Source of the DNA: an uncultured Anaeromusa sp.
GTDB lineage: Bacteria > Bacillota > Negativicutes > Anaeromusales > Anaeromusaceae
DNA: 64,000 bases
Reading direction: 5' to 3'
Assembly: GCF_963676855.1 (NCBI RefSeq)
Contig: NZ_OY781460.1
Span: 806,001-870,000, forward strand
Shown: in pieces, positions 8,009 through 16,308 of the stretch
Layout: the number at the start of each line of letters is the position of its first letter
Position numbering within the stretch: position 1 is the stretch's first letter
Notes under the pieces: generated by a model
Database searches by the model: none
The model's input: the letters and a program-made list of their open reading frames with translations, nothing else
What the model was told of the DNA's origin: nothing
Program-made: the position numbers and the translations under genes

Positions 8009-9388
8009 CTAGCTTCCTCCTTGCAACGGCATCAATGGTGTTGCTTCTTCTTTTAGGGGGAAGGAGAAAAGAAAGCGAGCGCCTTGCCCTGGTTCACTTT
8101 GGCAGGTGACGCTGCCGCGAAAGCTTTTAGTTGTCAAAGAATATAAGATATACAGGCCTAACCCGGTGCCTCCTTGACCGCGTTTGGTAGTGAAGAAGGG
8201 ATCGAAAATTTTAGCCAGCACCTCCGGCGTCATGCCGACGCCGTTGTCGCTATAGATAAGTTCCAACGAGGTTTCGGAAGGGCGAACTTCTATGGCTAGT
8301 TCGCCTGCTTTTTTATTTGGAAAAGCATGCTGCAGGGAATTGCGGATGAGGTTGGTGATGATTTGGGAAAAGGCGGTAGGGGGACCGAAGAGCTGCACCT
8401 GATCCGGGCAGGAGATAGACAAGTGATGCGGCGTGTAGTTCAATTCGTTTTCCAGGCTGTAGGCGATGGCATAGAGGTATTGCTTGACACCAAACCATTG
8501 AGAGGCGCTGCTGTTTTCCACATCCACCGTGCGAAAAAGGCGTACTAAATCGGCGCTGCGTTCCAGATTGTCTTCTAAAAGCTGCAGGCTTTGGGTCAGC
8601 AGCTCGAAGTGGCTCTGGAGCTGCTGGCGGCTGACGGCGGGCGCGTTCAGAATTTCCTGGGCTTCCTGCAGCACTTGCTGGGCATGGGACGACGCGGTAA
8701 TGCTGATGCCTAACGGCGTGTTGAGCTCATGGGCGATGCCGCTGACCAAAATGCCCAGAGCAGCCTGCTTTTCCGCCTGCAGTACATGCTCTTGCGCACT
8801 ACGCAGATGTTCCAGTGTCTGCGTTAGCTGCTGGTTGCTTTGCGCCAGTGCCTGGGTGCGTTCTTGGACTTTGCTTTCCAACTTTTCATTAGCTTCATGT
8901 AGCTGTCGCTCGGCATTCTTGCGGTATTGGATATTGGATAGCGAACCGACCATGCGTAAAGGGCGGCAGCCTTCTTCTGTGCGCAGGCTGTCTCCTTTGA
9001 GAAGACGCCAAGAAGGGCCTTCGGCGGTAGCGACACGAAATTCAGCCCGCAGCAAAGGGTATTTTCCCTTGAGATGACGACGAATTAATAAGGAGATCTG
9101 TTTGCGATCCTCCGGGATGACCTGATGCAGGCAATGTCGCAGGGGGATAAGCGTATCTGTTGGTTCCAAGCTCAGCAGATGCTGCGCTCGAAACGACAGA
9201 AAAACAAGACCGGTGGGGATGTCCCAGTCCCATAGGCCGTCGCTGCTGCCCTCCAGCGCCAACTGCCAGCGTTCTTCGCTGAGCTTTAAGCTTTGGTTAA
9301 CTTGCTGCAAACGGCTGATGACGCTGGTAATTCCAGACAACATGACTTGGTGGGCTTCCGCCAATTGTCCGATTTCGTCCTTGGACAT
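8009..9388 (-). CDS. PAS histidine kinase starting within a HAMP-like linker
   Basis: A 459-residue cytoplasmic histidine kinase. It opens with SKDEIGQLAEAHQVM, which resembles the C-terminal half of a HAMP domain, then a PAS domain (about 37-155), a coiled coil (about 160-208), HisKA (GIAHELNTP, phospho-acceptor H220) and HATPase_c (NLIRNSLQH, DNGVGM, TGLGLYIL). No transmembrane segment is present. The ATG follows GTGAGG; no in-frame upstream extension encoding a sensor is available. It precedes the dCache sensor in a two-gene unit, the reverse of the usual sensor-HAMP-PAS-kinase order. No response regulator is adjacent. Confidence 0.9.
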   Translation of the reverse strand: MSKDEIGQLAEAHQVMLSGITSVISRLQQVNQSLKLSEERWQLALEGSSDGLWDWDIPTGLVFLSFRAQHLLSLEPTDTLIPLRHCLHQVIPEDRKQISLLIRRHLKGKYPLLRAEFRVATAEGPSWRLLKGDSLRTEEGCRPLRMVGSLSNIQYRKNAERQLHEANEKLESKVQERTQALAQSNQQLTQTLEHLRSAQEHVLQAEKQAALGILVSGIAHELNTPLGISITASSHAQQVLQEAQEILNAPAVSRQQLQSHFELLTQSLQLLEDNLERSADLVRLFRTVDVENSSASQWFGVKQYLYAIAYSLENELNYTPHHLSISCPDQVQLFGPPTAFSQIITNLIRNSLQHAFPNKKAGELAIEVRPSETSLELIYSDNGVGMTPEVLAKIFDPFFTTKRGQGGTGLGLYILYSLTTKSFRGSVTCQSEPGQGARFLFSFPLKEEATPLMPLQGGS

Positions 9389-9432
9389 GTTGCCTCACGC
9401 CTTTCTCTGCTAGAGATACGGGGAGAACGAGG

Positions 9433-9480
9433 TTTTGAACAAGAGTCGCGGGAGTCACGGGAGGATACGAATGAGGAAAA
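9433..9480. repeat. Purine-rich tract with TTGAACAAGAGT motif
   Basis: A plus-strand purine-biased segment (TTGAACAAGAGTCGCGGGAG onward) directly before repeat R2. The same motif family appears at 4067, 11120, 22212 and 63328. Function unknown. Confidence 0.4.
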
Positions 9481-9493
9481 ATCAAATTTATGA

Positions 9494-9651
9494 GGAACCG
9501 GTGCTGTAATGAACGCTCCGCCCAAACAAGGAGTTTTTTTGGCGGACGAGAAAGAAAACGCAGGAATAGCGGCGCTCTTCCGATGCTTTCTGACAACGTC
9601 CAGCGGAAAAATTACTGTTTTGGCATGAGATGTGAGTACAACAGAGGTTCC
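9494..9651 (+). repeat. Palindromic repeat R2 (158 bp)
   Basis: Second copy of the R family, same orientation and length as R1. The ends are GGAACCGGTGCTGTA and, on the opposite strand, GGAACCTCTGTTGTA; the core GACGAGAAAGAAAACGCAGG is conserved. It ends one base before the stop codon of the mgtC-like gene, so it lies directly at that gene's 3' end. Confidence 0.8.
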
Positions 9652-9652
9652 T

Positions 9653-10321
9653 TTACTCAGCTAGCTGTGCTTCGGTAATGCCTTCGAGCTGGCTCAAATC
9701 TTTAAGAGCGGTCTTGGTGACGGAGGGGTCCGGCGATTTGATGGCAACAAAAAAGGTTGTGTGGCCTTTGTCGCCTTTTTCCAGACGCATATCCGTTACG
9801 GTCAAGCCAGCGCTGCTGAGACAGGAAGCGACTTTGCCGATTTGTCCGGGTTTGTCCAAAGAATGAATGACCAGTACGGCTTCGCTCGGCCCAGTGGCGC
9901 GATGCGATTCAACGCGGTACAGCCAAGTCAGAGTCACCACGGACAGGACGGTAGTGACAATAGCGCCCAAATAGTAGCCGCTGCCTACGGCTAGGCCGAC
10001 GCAGGCCACCACCCAAAGGCTGGCTGCGGTTGTCAGACCTTTGATGGTAGCGCCTTCCTTCATGATAGTGCCGGCGCCGAGAAAGCCGATGCCGCTGACT
10101 ACTTGTGCAGCCAGGCGGGCGGGGTCGGCATTGGTTTTGCCTTCAACGCCGCCGTAAAGATTCATAGATAAAATCATAATTAAGCAAGAGCCGAGAGAGA
10201 CAAGAATATGCGTGCGCAAGCCGGCTGCTTTATGGAAGTAGCTGCGCTCGTAGCCGATGACACCAGCTAGCACCAAGGAGAGGACTAAGCGCAGCGTGGC
10301 GGTTACGTCATCAATGATCAT
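9653..10321 (-). CDS. MgtC/SapB family membrane protein with ACT-like tail
   Basis: A 222-residue protein. The N-terminal part has four or five hydrophobic helices with MgtC/SapB signatures: AGVIGYERSY near residue 19, GLRTHILVSLGSC near 34, GIGFLGAGTIMKEG near 77, and GLTTAASLWVV near 94. The C-terminal 80 residues resemble an ACT/regulatory domain (VIHSLDKPGQIGKVASCL). MgtC-type proteins are linked to magnesium and phosphate homeostasis in other bacteria; this one is untested. The ATG overlaps the phoU-like stop (ATGA) and has AAGGAGG upstream, so the pair is co-translated, which points towards phosphate. Confidence 0.9.
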   Translation of the reverse strand: MIIDDVTATLRLVLSLVLAGVIGYERSYFHKAAGLRTHILVSLGSCLIMILSMNLYGGVEGKTNADPARLAAQVVSGIGFLGAGTIMKEGATIKGLTTAASLWVVACVGLAVGSGYYLGAIVTTVLSVVTLTWLYRVESHRATGPSEAVLVIHSLDKPGQIGKVASCLSSAGLTVTDMRLEKGDKGHTTFFVAIKSPDPSVTKTALKDLSQLEGITEAQLAE

Positions 10322-10980
10322 GAGCCGGTTGCCTCCTTTTCAAAGCGTTGACCGCAAGCGGCGTAGTGGAGCCATTCGGCGATGTTGGTAGTGCGGTCGG
10401 CTACGCGCTCGATGAAGCGAACGACGATTTGCAGATCAATAGCTGCTTCTAGCGTCCAGGGATGGACCATGGCGGCCATAATGATTTCTTTGTAAATGTC
10501 GCGGCACAGCTGGTCGACAATATTATCTTTTTCGTGCAAGGCGGAAACCAAAAGGATTTCGGCGTCCGCTTGGCCGTAGGCTTGCATTATATCTTGGAGC
10601 ATGGACAAAGCGTGCTCCATCATCAAACGAATCAAGGCCAGTACATTTTCAAAAGGCGCCATGTCGTAGCAGCAAAAACGCCGACGCACCATTTTAGCGA
10701 TGTTGTTGGCATAATCGCCCAATCGTTCTAGCTCAGCGACGATTTTGACGCTGGCGACAGCGCGGGATACTTCAGACGACGATGGGTGCTCGTTCAGCCA
10801 AGCGATGCAGGCTTCGTCGAGACGAACCGAGGTGCGATCAATTTCTTTTTCTTTTTCCCGAACCTCTTGGGCGAGAGTGATATCAAGGGTAAGCAACGCA
10901 GTCAAGGCGTCGCGCAATGCGGTATGTACCATATTGTGAAGTTGGCAAACGTCTGCCGTAAGTTGGAGTTGGTCGGTCAT
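10318..10980 (-). CDS. PhoU-like phosphate regulator
   Basis: A 220-residue all-helical protein with a two-repeat PhoU arrangement: KEKEIDRTSVRLDEA in repeat one and KDNIVDQLCRDIYKE in repeat two, plus ERLGDYANNIAKMV and ERVADRTTNIAEW, which correspond to the family's E-R-x-A/G-D signatures. PhoU proteins tune phosphate uptake or signalling. The start is the ATG at 10980 behind AAGGAGG; a longer frame from 11037 is not needed. There are no pst genes nearby; the partners are an mgtC-like gene downstream and an alkaline phosphatase upstream. Confidence 0.88.
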   Translation of the reverse strand: MTDQLQLTADVCQLHNMVHTALRDALTALLTLDITLAQEVREKEKEIDRTSVRLDEACIAWLNEHPSSSEVSRAVASVKIVAELERLGDYANNIAKMVRRRFCCYDMAPFENVLALIRLMMEHALSMLQDIMQAYGQADAEILLVSALHEKDNIVDQLCRDIYKEIIMAAMVHPWTLEAAIDLQIVVRFIERVADRTTNIAEWLHYAACGQRFEKEATGS

Positions 10981-11044
10981 GGCGCGGGCCTCCTTTTTAT
11001 TTTCTTTATTCTTTAGTTCGACACAGGAGGCAGGCATCCTGCCT

Positions 11045-11091
11045 GAAAAGACAAAAGACGCCTGCGTCTTGAAAGACAGCGGCGTCTTTTT
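11045..11091 (-). terminator. Terminator after the alkaline phosphatase gene
   Basis: An inverted repeat (AAAAGACGCC / GGCGTCTTTT) with T-rich sequence on both sides, lying between the phosphatase stop and the phoU-like gene. A similar sequence follows the HAD gene at 12855-12894. Confidence 0.75.
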
Positions 11092-11135
11092 GCCCGGGGT
11101 GCGCGGGAGAAGATAAAGGCTTGAACAAGAGTCTC

Positions 11136-12779
11136 TTAAAACCCTTGCTTCTCCAGGATTTTCGCAGCTTGGCGGCTGACATAGGTGCGGCCGGTGTTAG
11201 GTGCATAGACGGTGATACCGTCGAGTTGGAAGGTTTTGCCGTCGTAAAGCAGCAAGTCGGTGCTGCAGGGCAGTCGTGCTTCTTTAGCGCCGCGGCGGAT
11301 CACCAAGGTGGGATCGGGCGTTTCGTTGGTTTCCAGAGAAATCGCAGCGCCTAAAGGGGCAAAGAGAGAAGTCGCTTCTACATAGAGGCGTTGATCGACT
11401 TCCTCCAAGCTGAAGCCCATGCTTTCGGCGCATAACGTGGCCAAGCGAGTATTGTCAATAAGGCCGCTTGGTTTGTTAGGGCCGTAGGCGTAGAGCATGA
11501 CATCTTCGCCGGTATGGCCAGTTGTGGTCCAGGCCAAGATAGAGCGTTCGCTGAGAAGGTGTCCTAGCACCGTATTGAAACGGATGCCAGGAGCCTGCTG
11601 CAGGCGAGTGATTTCTTCATCGCTTAAATCATCTACGCCGTAGTAGCGTTGAATGTATTCGCGCAAGGAAGCGGTGGAGCGGTCACCGTTAAGCAGTGTA
11701 GCGACTCCTTCGGCGGTCAGTGTGGCGCGGCGCAGAGGGGCGACAAGGTTTTCATAGGGCATGTGATCATAGCCTTTGTCGCTTTTCTTGCTGCCGATGG
11801 CAAGACCGCCGTTGCTGTGGTCGGCAAAGCAGAGCACCAGGGTTTGGCCGTCTTTTTGGGCAAAGTCTAACGCCGTACGGATGGCTTTAGCGTAAGCAAT
11901 GGAGTCGCTGATGACGCCGATGGGATCATTGGCATGGGAGGCCCAGTCCACCTTGCTGGCTTCCACGAAAAGGAAAAAGCCTTTAGGGTTTTGGGACAGT
12001 GTTTCAATGGCTTTGGCAGTCATTTCCGCTAACGATGGCTGTTCTGGATGCAAGGTCGTGCGGTCCATATCGTAGTCCAAATCATTCGACGCAAAAAGGC
12101 CCCAAAGACGAGGGCTTTTGGCGATTTGCATTTCCTTACTAGTGGCAGCAATGGCGTAGCCGCGTTGTTTCAACACATCAAACAGGTTGGCGCCGTCTTT
12201 GCGGCTGCCGCCAGCGGTTGAGGGCAGTAGATATTGGCTGCCGCCGGAGAGGACGACGTCAATATCCAAATAAACTTGCTGTTTGCCGATTTCTTCGTAA
12301 TTGCTGCGATCCGGCCAGTGCGCCGAAAAAGCGGCAGGACTGGCGTGCTGGATGTTGGAAGTAGCTACAAGGCCGACGGCTTTGCCTTGCAGCTTGGCGC
12401 CTTCCAAAATAGTGGCTACCGGTTTATACTGCCTGGCTAGCGGCGTCGCTTCTACGCCGGGAATCGTGCTTTTAGGAGGCAGTACGCTGATGAACTTGTC
12501 ATCGGTCTTATGACCGGTGGCAAAAGCGCTGGCGGCCGGGGCCGAATCGGTAATAATCGAATCGGCGCCATAGGTGCGCACGGCTCCGACTATATACGGG
12601 TCCTGGGGTAGAAGTTGACCACCTAGGTACCAACGGGTGAGGGTAGTGTGGGTGGTGCCTGTGCCGTCCGTCATAAGGACAATGACATTTTTGACCGGCG
12701 CTGCCCAGACCAAAGCGGGCAGCCATAAGAAAAGGGCAAGAGCGAGTGAAACGGTCTTGCAGGAAAAACGATCATTCAT
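11136..12779 (-). CDS. Exported alkaline phosphatase
   Basis: A 547-residue alkaline phosphatase superfamily protein with a Sec signal peptide (cleavage near LVWA-AP, residues 25-28). Metal and catalytic sites are recognisable: VLMTDGTGTTH (Asp38), ITDSAPAASAFATGHKT with nucleophile Ser79, VEASKVDWASHAND, FADHSNGG and TTGHTGEDVML. It hydrolyses phosphomonoesters outside the cytoplasm, in the periplasm if this cell is diderm. The ATG at 12779 is chosen; a TTG at 12800 overlaps the ribosome site GGAAGGAG. It is upstream of phoU- and mgtC-like genes but separated by a terminator. No Pho box could be assigned by eye. Confidence 0.93.
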   Translation of the reverse strand: MNDRFSCKTVSLALALFLWLPALVWAAPVKNVIVLMTDGTGTTHTTLTRWYLGGQLLPQDPYIVGAVRTYGADSIITDSAPAASAFATGHKTDDKFISVLPPKSTIPGVEATPLARQYKPVATILEGAKLQGKAVGLVATSNIQHASPAAFSAHWPDRSNYEEIGKQQVYLDIDVVLSGGSQYLLPSTAGGSRKDGANLFDVLKQRGYAIAATSKEMQIAKSPRLWGLFASNDLDYDMDRTTLHPEQPSLAEMTAKAIETLSQNPKGFFLFVEASKVDWASHANDPIGVISDSIAYAKAIRTALDFAQKDGQTLVLCFADHSNGGLAIGSKKSDKGYDHMPYENLVAPLRRATLTAEGVATLLNGDRSTASLREYIQRYYGVDDLSDEEITRLQQAPGIRFNTVLGHLLSERSILAWTTTGHTGEDVMLYAYGPNKPSGLIDNTRLATLCAESMGFSLEEVDQRLYVEATSLFAPLGAAISLETNETPDPTLVIRRGAKEARLPCSTDLLLYDGKTFQLDGITVYAPNTGRTYVSRQAAKILEKQGF

Positions 12780-12854
12780 TACACGTTCGACTCCTTCCAA
12801 GGTAGACTGTATGTCCGTTAAGTCCTATTTCGCTGCGGAGCGTAAGGCTCCTGC

Positions 12855-12894
12855 TGAAAAAGAGAAAGACGCCCGTCTTAAAGACAGCGGCGTC
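12855..12894 (-). terminator. Terminator after the HAD phosphatase gene
   Basis: A GACGCC / GGCGTC stem with flanking complementary bases, followed on the minus strand by TTTCTCTTTTT. It sits between the HAD stop and the alkaline phosphatase start. Confidence 0.65.
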
Positions 12895-12913
12895 GTAATC
12901 TCCATGCTTGGTT

Positions 12914-13753
12914 TTATGCTAGCACAGGCGTTTTGGCTAAGGCTGCGTCGGCTGTTCGTAACGCGTTGGCCAGTTCGCCGACGTTTTCAAAGATGAAATT
13001 AGGTTTAGCGTTGCTGGTTGCTACGTCGCTGCGGGTAGATTCGCCGCTGAGGACCAGCACGCCGCAGACGCCGCTGTTGGCAGCTAGCTGAATATCCGTA
13101 TAGAGACGGTCGCCGACCATGGCGGTTTCTTCTTTCGTGCAATGTAAGGTAGACATAAGGACATTAATAATTTCCTGGTGAGGTTTGCCGATAATCAACT
13201 GCGGCGTTACGCCGGTAGACGCTTCAATGAGCTTGAGCATAGCGCCCGTGTCCGGCAGATAGCCGGAACGCTCGTTGGTAGGGCAGTTGATATCCGGATG
13301 CGTGGCGATGAAAGGGACGCCTTCTCGCAACAGATGGCAGGCTTCAGTGAGTTTGGCGTACGTTAGGGTCTGATCAAAGCCGAGGACGACGCAAGCCGGC
13401 TTGTCGCAGGTCAGCGTCAGGTCGTGTTGACGGAATTCCTCCTCTAGATCAGGCGTTCCCAAGAGATAGACTCGCTTCATGTTTTTAGCCTGCAAGTAGA
13501 GCGCGGTCGCCTCGCCCGAGGTCATAACTTCTTTGTCGGTAGCGTTAATGCCCAGCTTTTGCAGCTTTTCTACATAGCTGTGCTTATGTTTGGAAGAATT
13601 ATTGGTTAAAAATAGATGCTTACGTCCGCTGGTTTTTAGGTATTGCAAAAAATCCAAGGCGCCTGGGAGCAGCTTTTGTCCCAAGTAAATAGTACCGTCC
13701 ATGTCTAAGGCAAAGTACTTTAAGTTGTGTAAGCGTTCCATGTCGTTCATCAT
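12914..13753 (-). CDS. HAD-IIA family phosphatase (NagD/AraL type)
   Basis: A 279-residue HAD superfamily IIA hydrolase. Motif I is ALDMDGTIYLG with nucleophile Asp17 and Asp19; motif II is FLTNNSSK; the cap segment contains VLGFDQTLTYAKL; Lys of IIGKPH and MVGDRLYTDI form motifs III/IV. These enzymes dephosphorylate small sugar or nucleotide phosphates, and the exact substrate cannot be read from sequence. The start is taken at the first of two ATGs behind GGAG; a longer frame to 13807 lacks a ribosome site. It is a single gene between two terminators. Confidence 0.9.
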   Translation of the reverse strand: MMNDMERLHNLKYFALDMDGTIYLGQKLLPGALDFLQYLKTSGRKHLFLTNNSSKHKHSYVEKLQKLGINATDKEVMTSGEATALYLQAKNMKRVYLLGTPDLEEEFRQHDLTLTCDKPACVVLGFDQTLTYAKLTEACHLLREGVPFIATHPDINCPTNERSGYLPDTGAMLKLIEASTGVTPQLIIGKPHQEIINVLMSTLHCTKEETAMVGDRLYTDIQLAANSGVCGVLVLSGESTRSDVATSNAKPNFIFENVGELANALRTADAALAKTPVLA

Positions 13754-13940
13754 AGCCACATATCTCCATTCTCTGTGGTTTCCTAGGAAAAGCGGCGCGC
13801 GTTCCACCGTCCTATAAATGAGTAAAAATAAACAACTTCAAGAAGCTCTTTATTTTATTGTACGACAGAACTTTCTGAAGTCAACATGAATGTGATAAGA
13901 AACGACAAAAATCAGAAATAAACCGACATAAAAGTAGGCA

Positions 13941-13966
13941 AAAAATAAAAGCCCGCACAGGCGGGC
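13941..13966 (-). terminator. Terminator of the chemoreceptor/STAS/phosphatase operon
   Basis: A GCCCGC / GCGGGC stem followed on the minus strand by TTTTATTTTTT, about 40 bases after the stop codon of the PP2C-type phosphatase gene. Confidence 0.85.
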
Positions 13967-14005
13967 CGCAAAAGCCATAAAAAATAATAATTTTAAAGAA
14001 ATACG

Positions 14006-15925
14006 TTAACACTCGCAGGTGATCTGCCTTTCGGGTTTCGCATTTTCAGACACCGACACAGGGAATCTACGCAAAAGCAGCACTTCATTTCCTTTGGCGT
14101 TGTAAGCTACGCGGTCGCAGGAGGCATGCATCAATAAAATGCCGCGCCCATGGTCATCAAGACCTAAGTCGTCGTACCAGTTTTCAGGCTTGGTGTTTTT
14201 TAGTTTGAGCAGCAGGCTGTGAGCGTCAAATCCAGGCCCGTCGTCTTTGACGCGAATGCTCAAACGATTGCCATAGCGGCGCATGCGCAAAGACGTTTTT
14301 TTGCTGGCAAAAAAGCTATTGTTTAACGCCTCATTGACGGCTACTTCTAGCAGGTCCGCTTCGCCTTCAGGAGAGTGGTTCATCAAGAATTCATGAATAG
14401 CTGTCTGTGCTCGTGCCAGATCCTGCTGATGTTGGATACACGGCAAGCGCAACTGGTGTGGTAATTGATTAATTTCCAAGATGACGGCGGAAAAATCGTC
14501 GCAGCGTTCCGGTTGCTGCGACAAGGTCTCCAGCCAGCGAGTGTAGCCGGATAGGCCGGTTTGCGCCTCTAAGCCGTAGATCTCCAACAGATCAGAAACG
14601 CCATCGCTCATGATGCAGTAGACCTCGCCTGCTTTTAAAGGGCGGGTGATGGTCTGCATGTCAATATCGTCAAAAATGCCCAGAAAGCGGCTGCTGACAG
14701 GAACTAGAGAGCAATGACGTTCATTGGCGGTAAGATAAAAATTAATGCCCCCGGAAATAAAGGTCAACAAAGACTTTTGCAGATCGAATTCGAAGTAGGC
14801 GATACCGGCGAAGGAGTCTTCCTGCAGATATTGCTGGATACGTTGGTTGATGAGCTGGAAATGAGCTTCCGTAATAGTGTCGCCGTTGAGAAGCTGAACA
14901 TCCAGCAGCATTTTTAAGGAGGCCGTCTGCAAGGCGGTAGCTACGCCATGGCCGCTGACGTCAACCATGTAGCCGCGCAACGTCTTTTCGGCAGCGAACC
15001 ATTTATAGTTGAAAAGGTCGCCGCTTACCGTATGATATGGCAGAAAGAGAGTATCCACACGCATTTCGGGCAAGGATACGATGCCCGGCAGCGTGTCCTG
15101 TTGTACTTGCGCGGCCAGGTGCAGCTCTCGTTGTGTTTGCTGTTCGCGGCAGCGCAGTTCCTCTTCGTATCGTTTGCGTTCGGTAATGTCCCGGGAGATG
15201 GCGATTAGGCCGGTGACATAGCCTTCTTTGTCATGGTAGGGCGTTTTGACGGTTTCCACGTCAATAACGCTGCCGTTGACTAAGGTATACTGTTCTTCCA
15301 CTTTGACCGGTTGATTCAGCAACAGTGCCTCATAGTCTTTCTTAAGGCAGTTTTCCGCCAGATGGGTATCTTTAAGGATGTCCCAAGTAGTTTTGCCAAT
15401 GACTTCTTGTTCCTCTTCCACGCCGTAAAGAAGCTCGCGGCAAGATTTGTTGCACCCCAGAACCTGGCACTGCAGGTCTTTAAAAACAAGCATGTCAGGG
15501 ATGCTGTCCATCATGGTTCGTAGAAATTGCTGTTGATTTTCCAGCTTTAGCTCCAGTTGCTTGCGACGGGAGATTTTACGGGAAAAGCCGATGGTGCCGG
15601 ACAGGCTGCCATTTCGATGGAAAATAGGAATGATTTGGGTGTCAAACCAATTGCTGCCGGCGCGGTTTTCTCGATACACATGATCGCGACTTTTTGGCAT
15701 GTGGGACTGTAGTACTGCCGCATCAAGCTCTTCGTAAACGGTGCTTAAAAAGGCAGGCATGATTTCCTGAACGGTTTTGCCGAGAATTTCTGCAGGGCTT
15801 TTGTGGCAGAAACGGGTAAAGGAGGTGCTGATCTCTAAAAACCGACCCTCGCGATCTTTCATCCAAGATAATGTAGGCATGTGTTGAAAGATGATTTGCA
15901 ATGGGCTAAGTTCTCCGTGGTTCAT
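14006..15925 (-). CDS. PAS-PAS-PP2C (SpoIIE/RsbU) phosphatase with RsbW-type HATPase
   Basis: A 639-residue protein: PAS 1 (about 5-125), PAS 2 (about 130-255), PP2C/SpoIIE phosphatase (about 270-490) with metal motifs VSGDLFN, MVDVSGHG, MSDGVSDL and RCDDFSAV, and an RsbW-like HATPase (about 510-620) with EVAVNEALNNS, DDGPGFD and HGRGILLM. One polypeptide thus carries both the phosphatase and the opposing anti-sigma-type kinase. The ATG at 15925 follows AAAGGAG. Directly upstream is a STAS protein, the expected substrate, and then a chemoreceptor. It should dephosphorylate or rephosphorylate the STAS protein in response to PAS input; the final target is not encoded nearby. Confidence 0.92.
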   Translation of the reverse strand: MNHGELSPLQIIFQHMPTLSWMKDREGRFLEISTSFTRFCHKSPAEILGKTVQEIMPAFLSTVYEELDAAVLQSHMPKSRDHVYRENRAGSNWFDTQIIPIFHRNGSLSGTIGFSRKISRRKQLELKLENQQQFLRTMMDSIPDMLVFKDLQCQVLGCNKSCRELLYGVEEEQEVIGKTTWDILKDTHLAENCLKKDYEALLLNQPVKVEEQYTLVNGSVIDVETVKTPYHDKEGYVTGLIAISRDITERKRYEEELRCREQQTQRELHLAAQVQQDTLPGIVSLPEMRVDTLFLPYHTVSGDLFNYKWFAAEKTLRGYMVDVSGHGVATALQTASLKMLLDVQLLNGDTITEAHFQLINQRIQQYLQEDSFAGIAYFEFDLQKSLLTFISGGINFYLTANERHCSLVPVSSRFLGIFDDIDMQTITRPLKAGEVYCIMSDGVSDLLEIYGLEAQTGLSGYTRWLETLSQQPERCDDFSAVILEINQLPHQLRLPCIQHQQDLARAQTAIHEFLMNHSPEGEADLLEVAVNEALNNSFFASKKTSLRMRRYGNRLSIRVKDDGPGFDAHSLLLKLKNTKPENWYDDLGLDDHGRGILLMHASCDRVAYNAKGNEVLLLRRFPVSVSENAKPERQITCEC

Positions 15926-15975
15926 GAACAAGGACTCCTTTTGTGTAAGAAAGTGCGAAGCAAGCAAGGAATGGT

Positions 15976-16281
15976 TTAGCCTTCTAAATGAAGCACCTTA
16001 TCAAGGCGAGTCCGCTGCAGCAGCTCCTTGACCATGCCTTGTACTCCTACAAGGGAAAGAGAGCCATTCTTTTCCTGGGTCATTTTGTGAAGGGTGACAA
16101 GCACGCCCAGGCCGGAGCTGTCGATATAGGTTACGCCGGCAAGATTCATGAGAATATGATAGTGGCCGGTTTCGATTTTTTCGATCATTTCATCGCGAAT
16201 AATACCGGCGTCATGTACGTATAGTTTGCCGGTTAACGTTAGAATTGCTTGATTGCCGTTAGTTGTTAAGGTGTGTTCCAT
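15976..16281 (-). CDS. STAS-domain anti-sigma factor antagonist
   Basis: A 101-residue single STAS domain of the SpoIIAA/RsbV type with the phosphorylation motif YIDSSGLGVLV; Ser56 is the likely phospho-site by comparison with SpoIIAA. It lies between the chemoreceptor and the PAS-PP2C-HATPase genes with short gaps (27 and 50 bases), so it is almost certainly the switch protein of this operon. No sigma factor is adjacent, so the output could be either a sigma factor elsewhere or a non-transcriptional target. Confidence 0.93.
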   Translation of the reverse strand: MEHTLTTNGNQAILTLTGKLYVHDAGIIRDEMIEKIETGHYHILMNLAGVTYIDSSGLGVLVTLHKMTQEKNGSLSLVGVQGMVKELLQRTRLDKVLHLEG

Positions 16282-16308
16282 AGCGGGAATCTTCCTTTCG
16301 TTTTCAAA

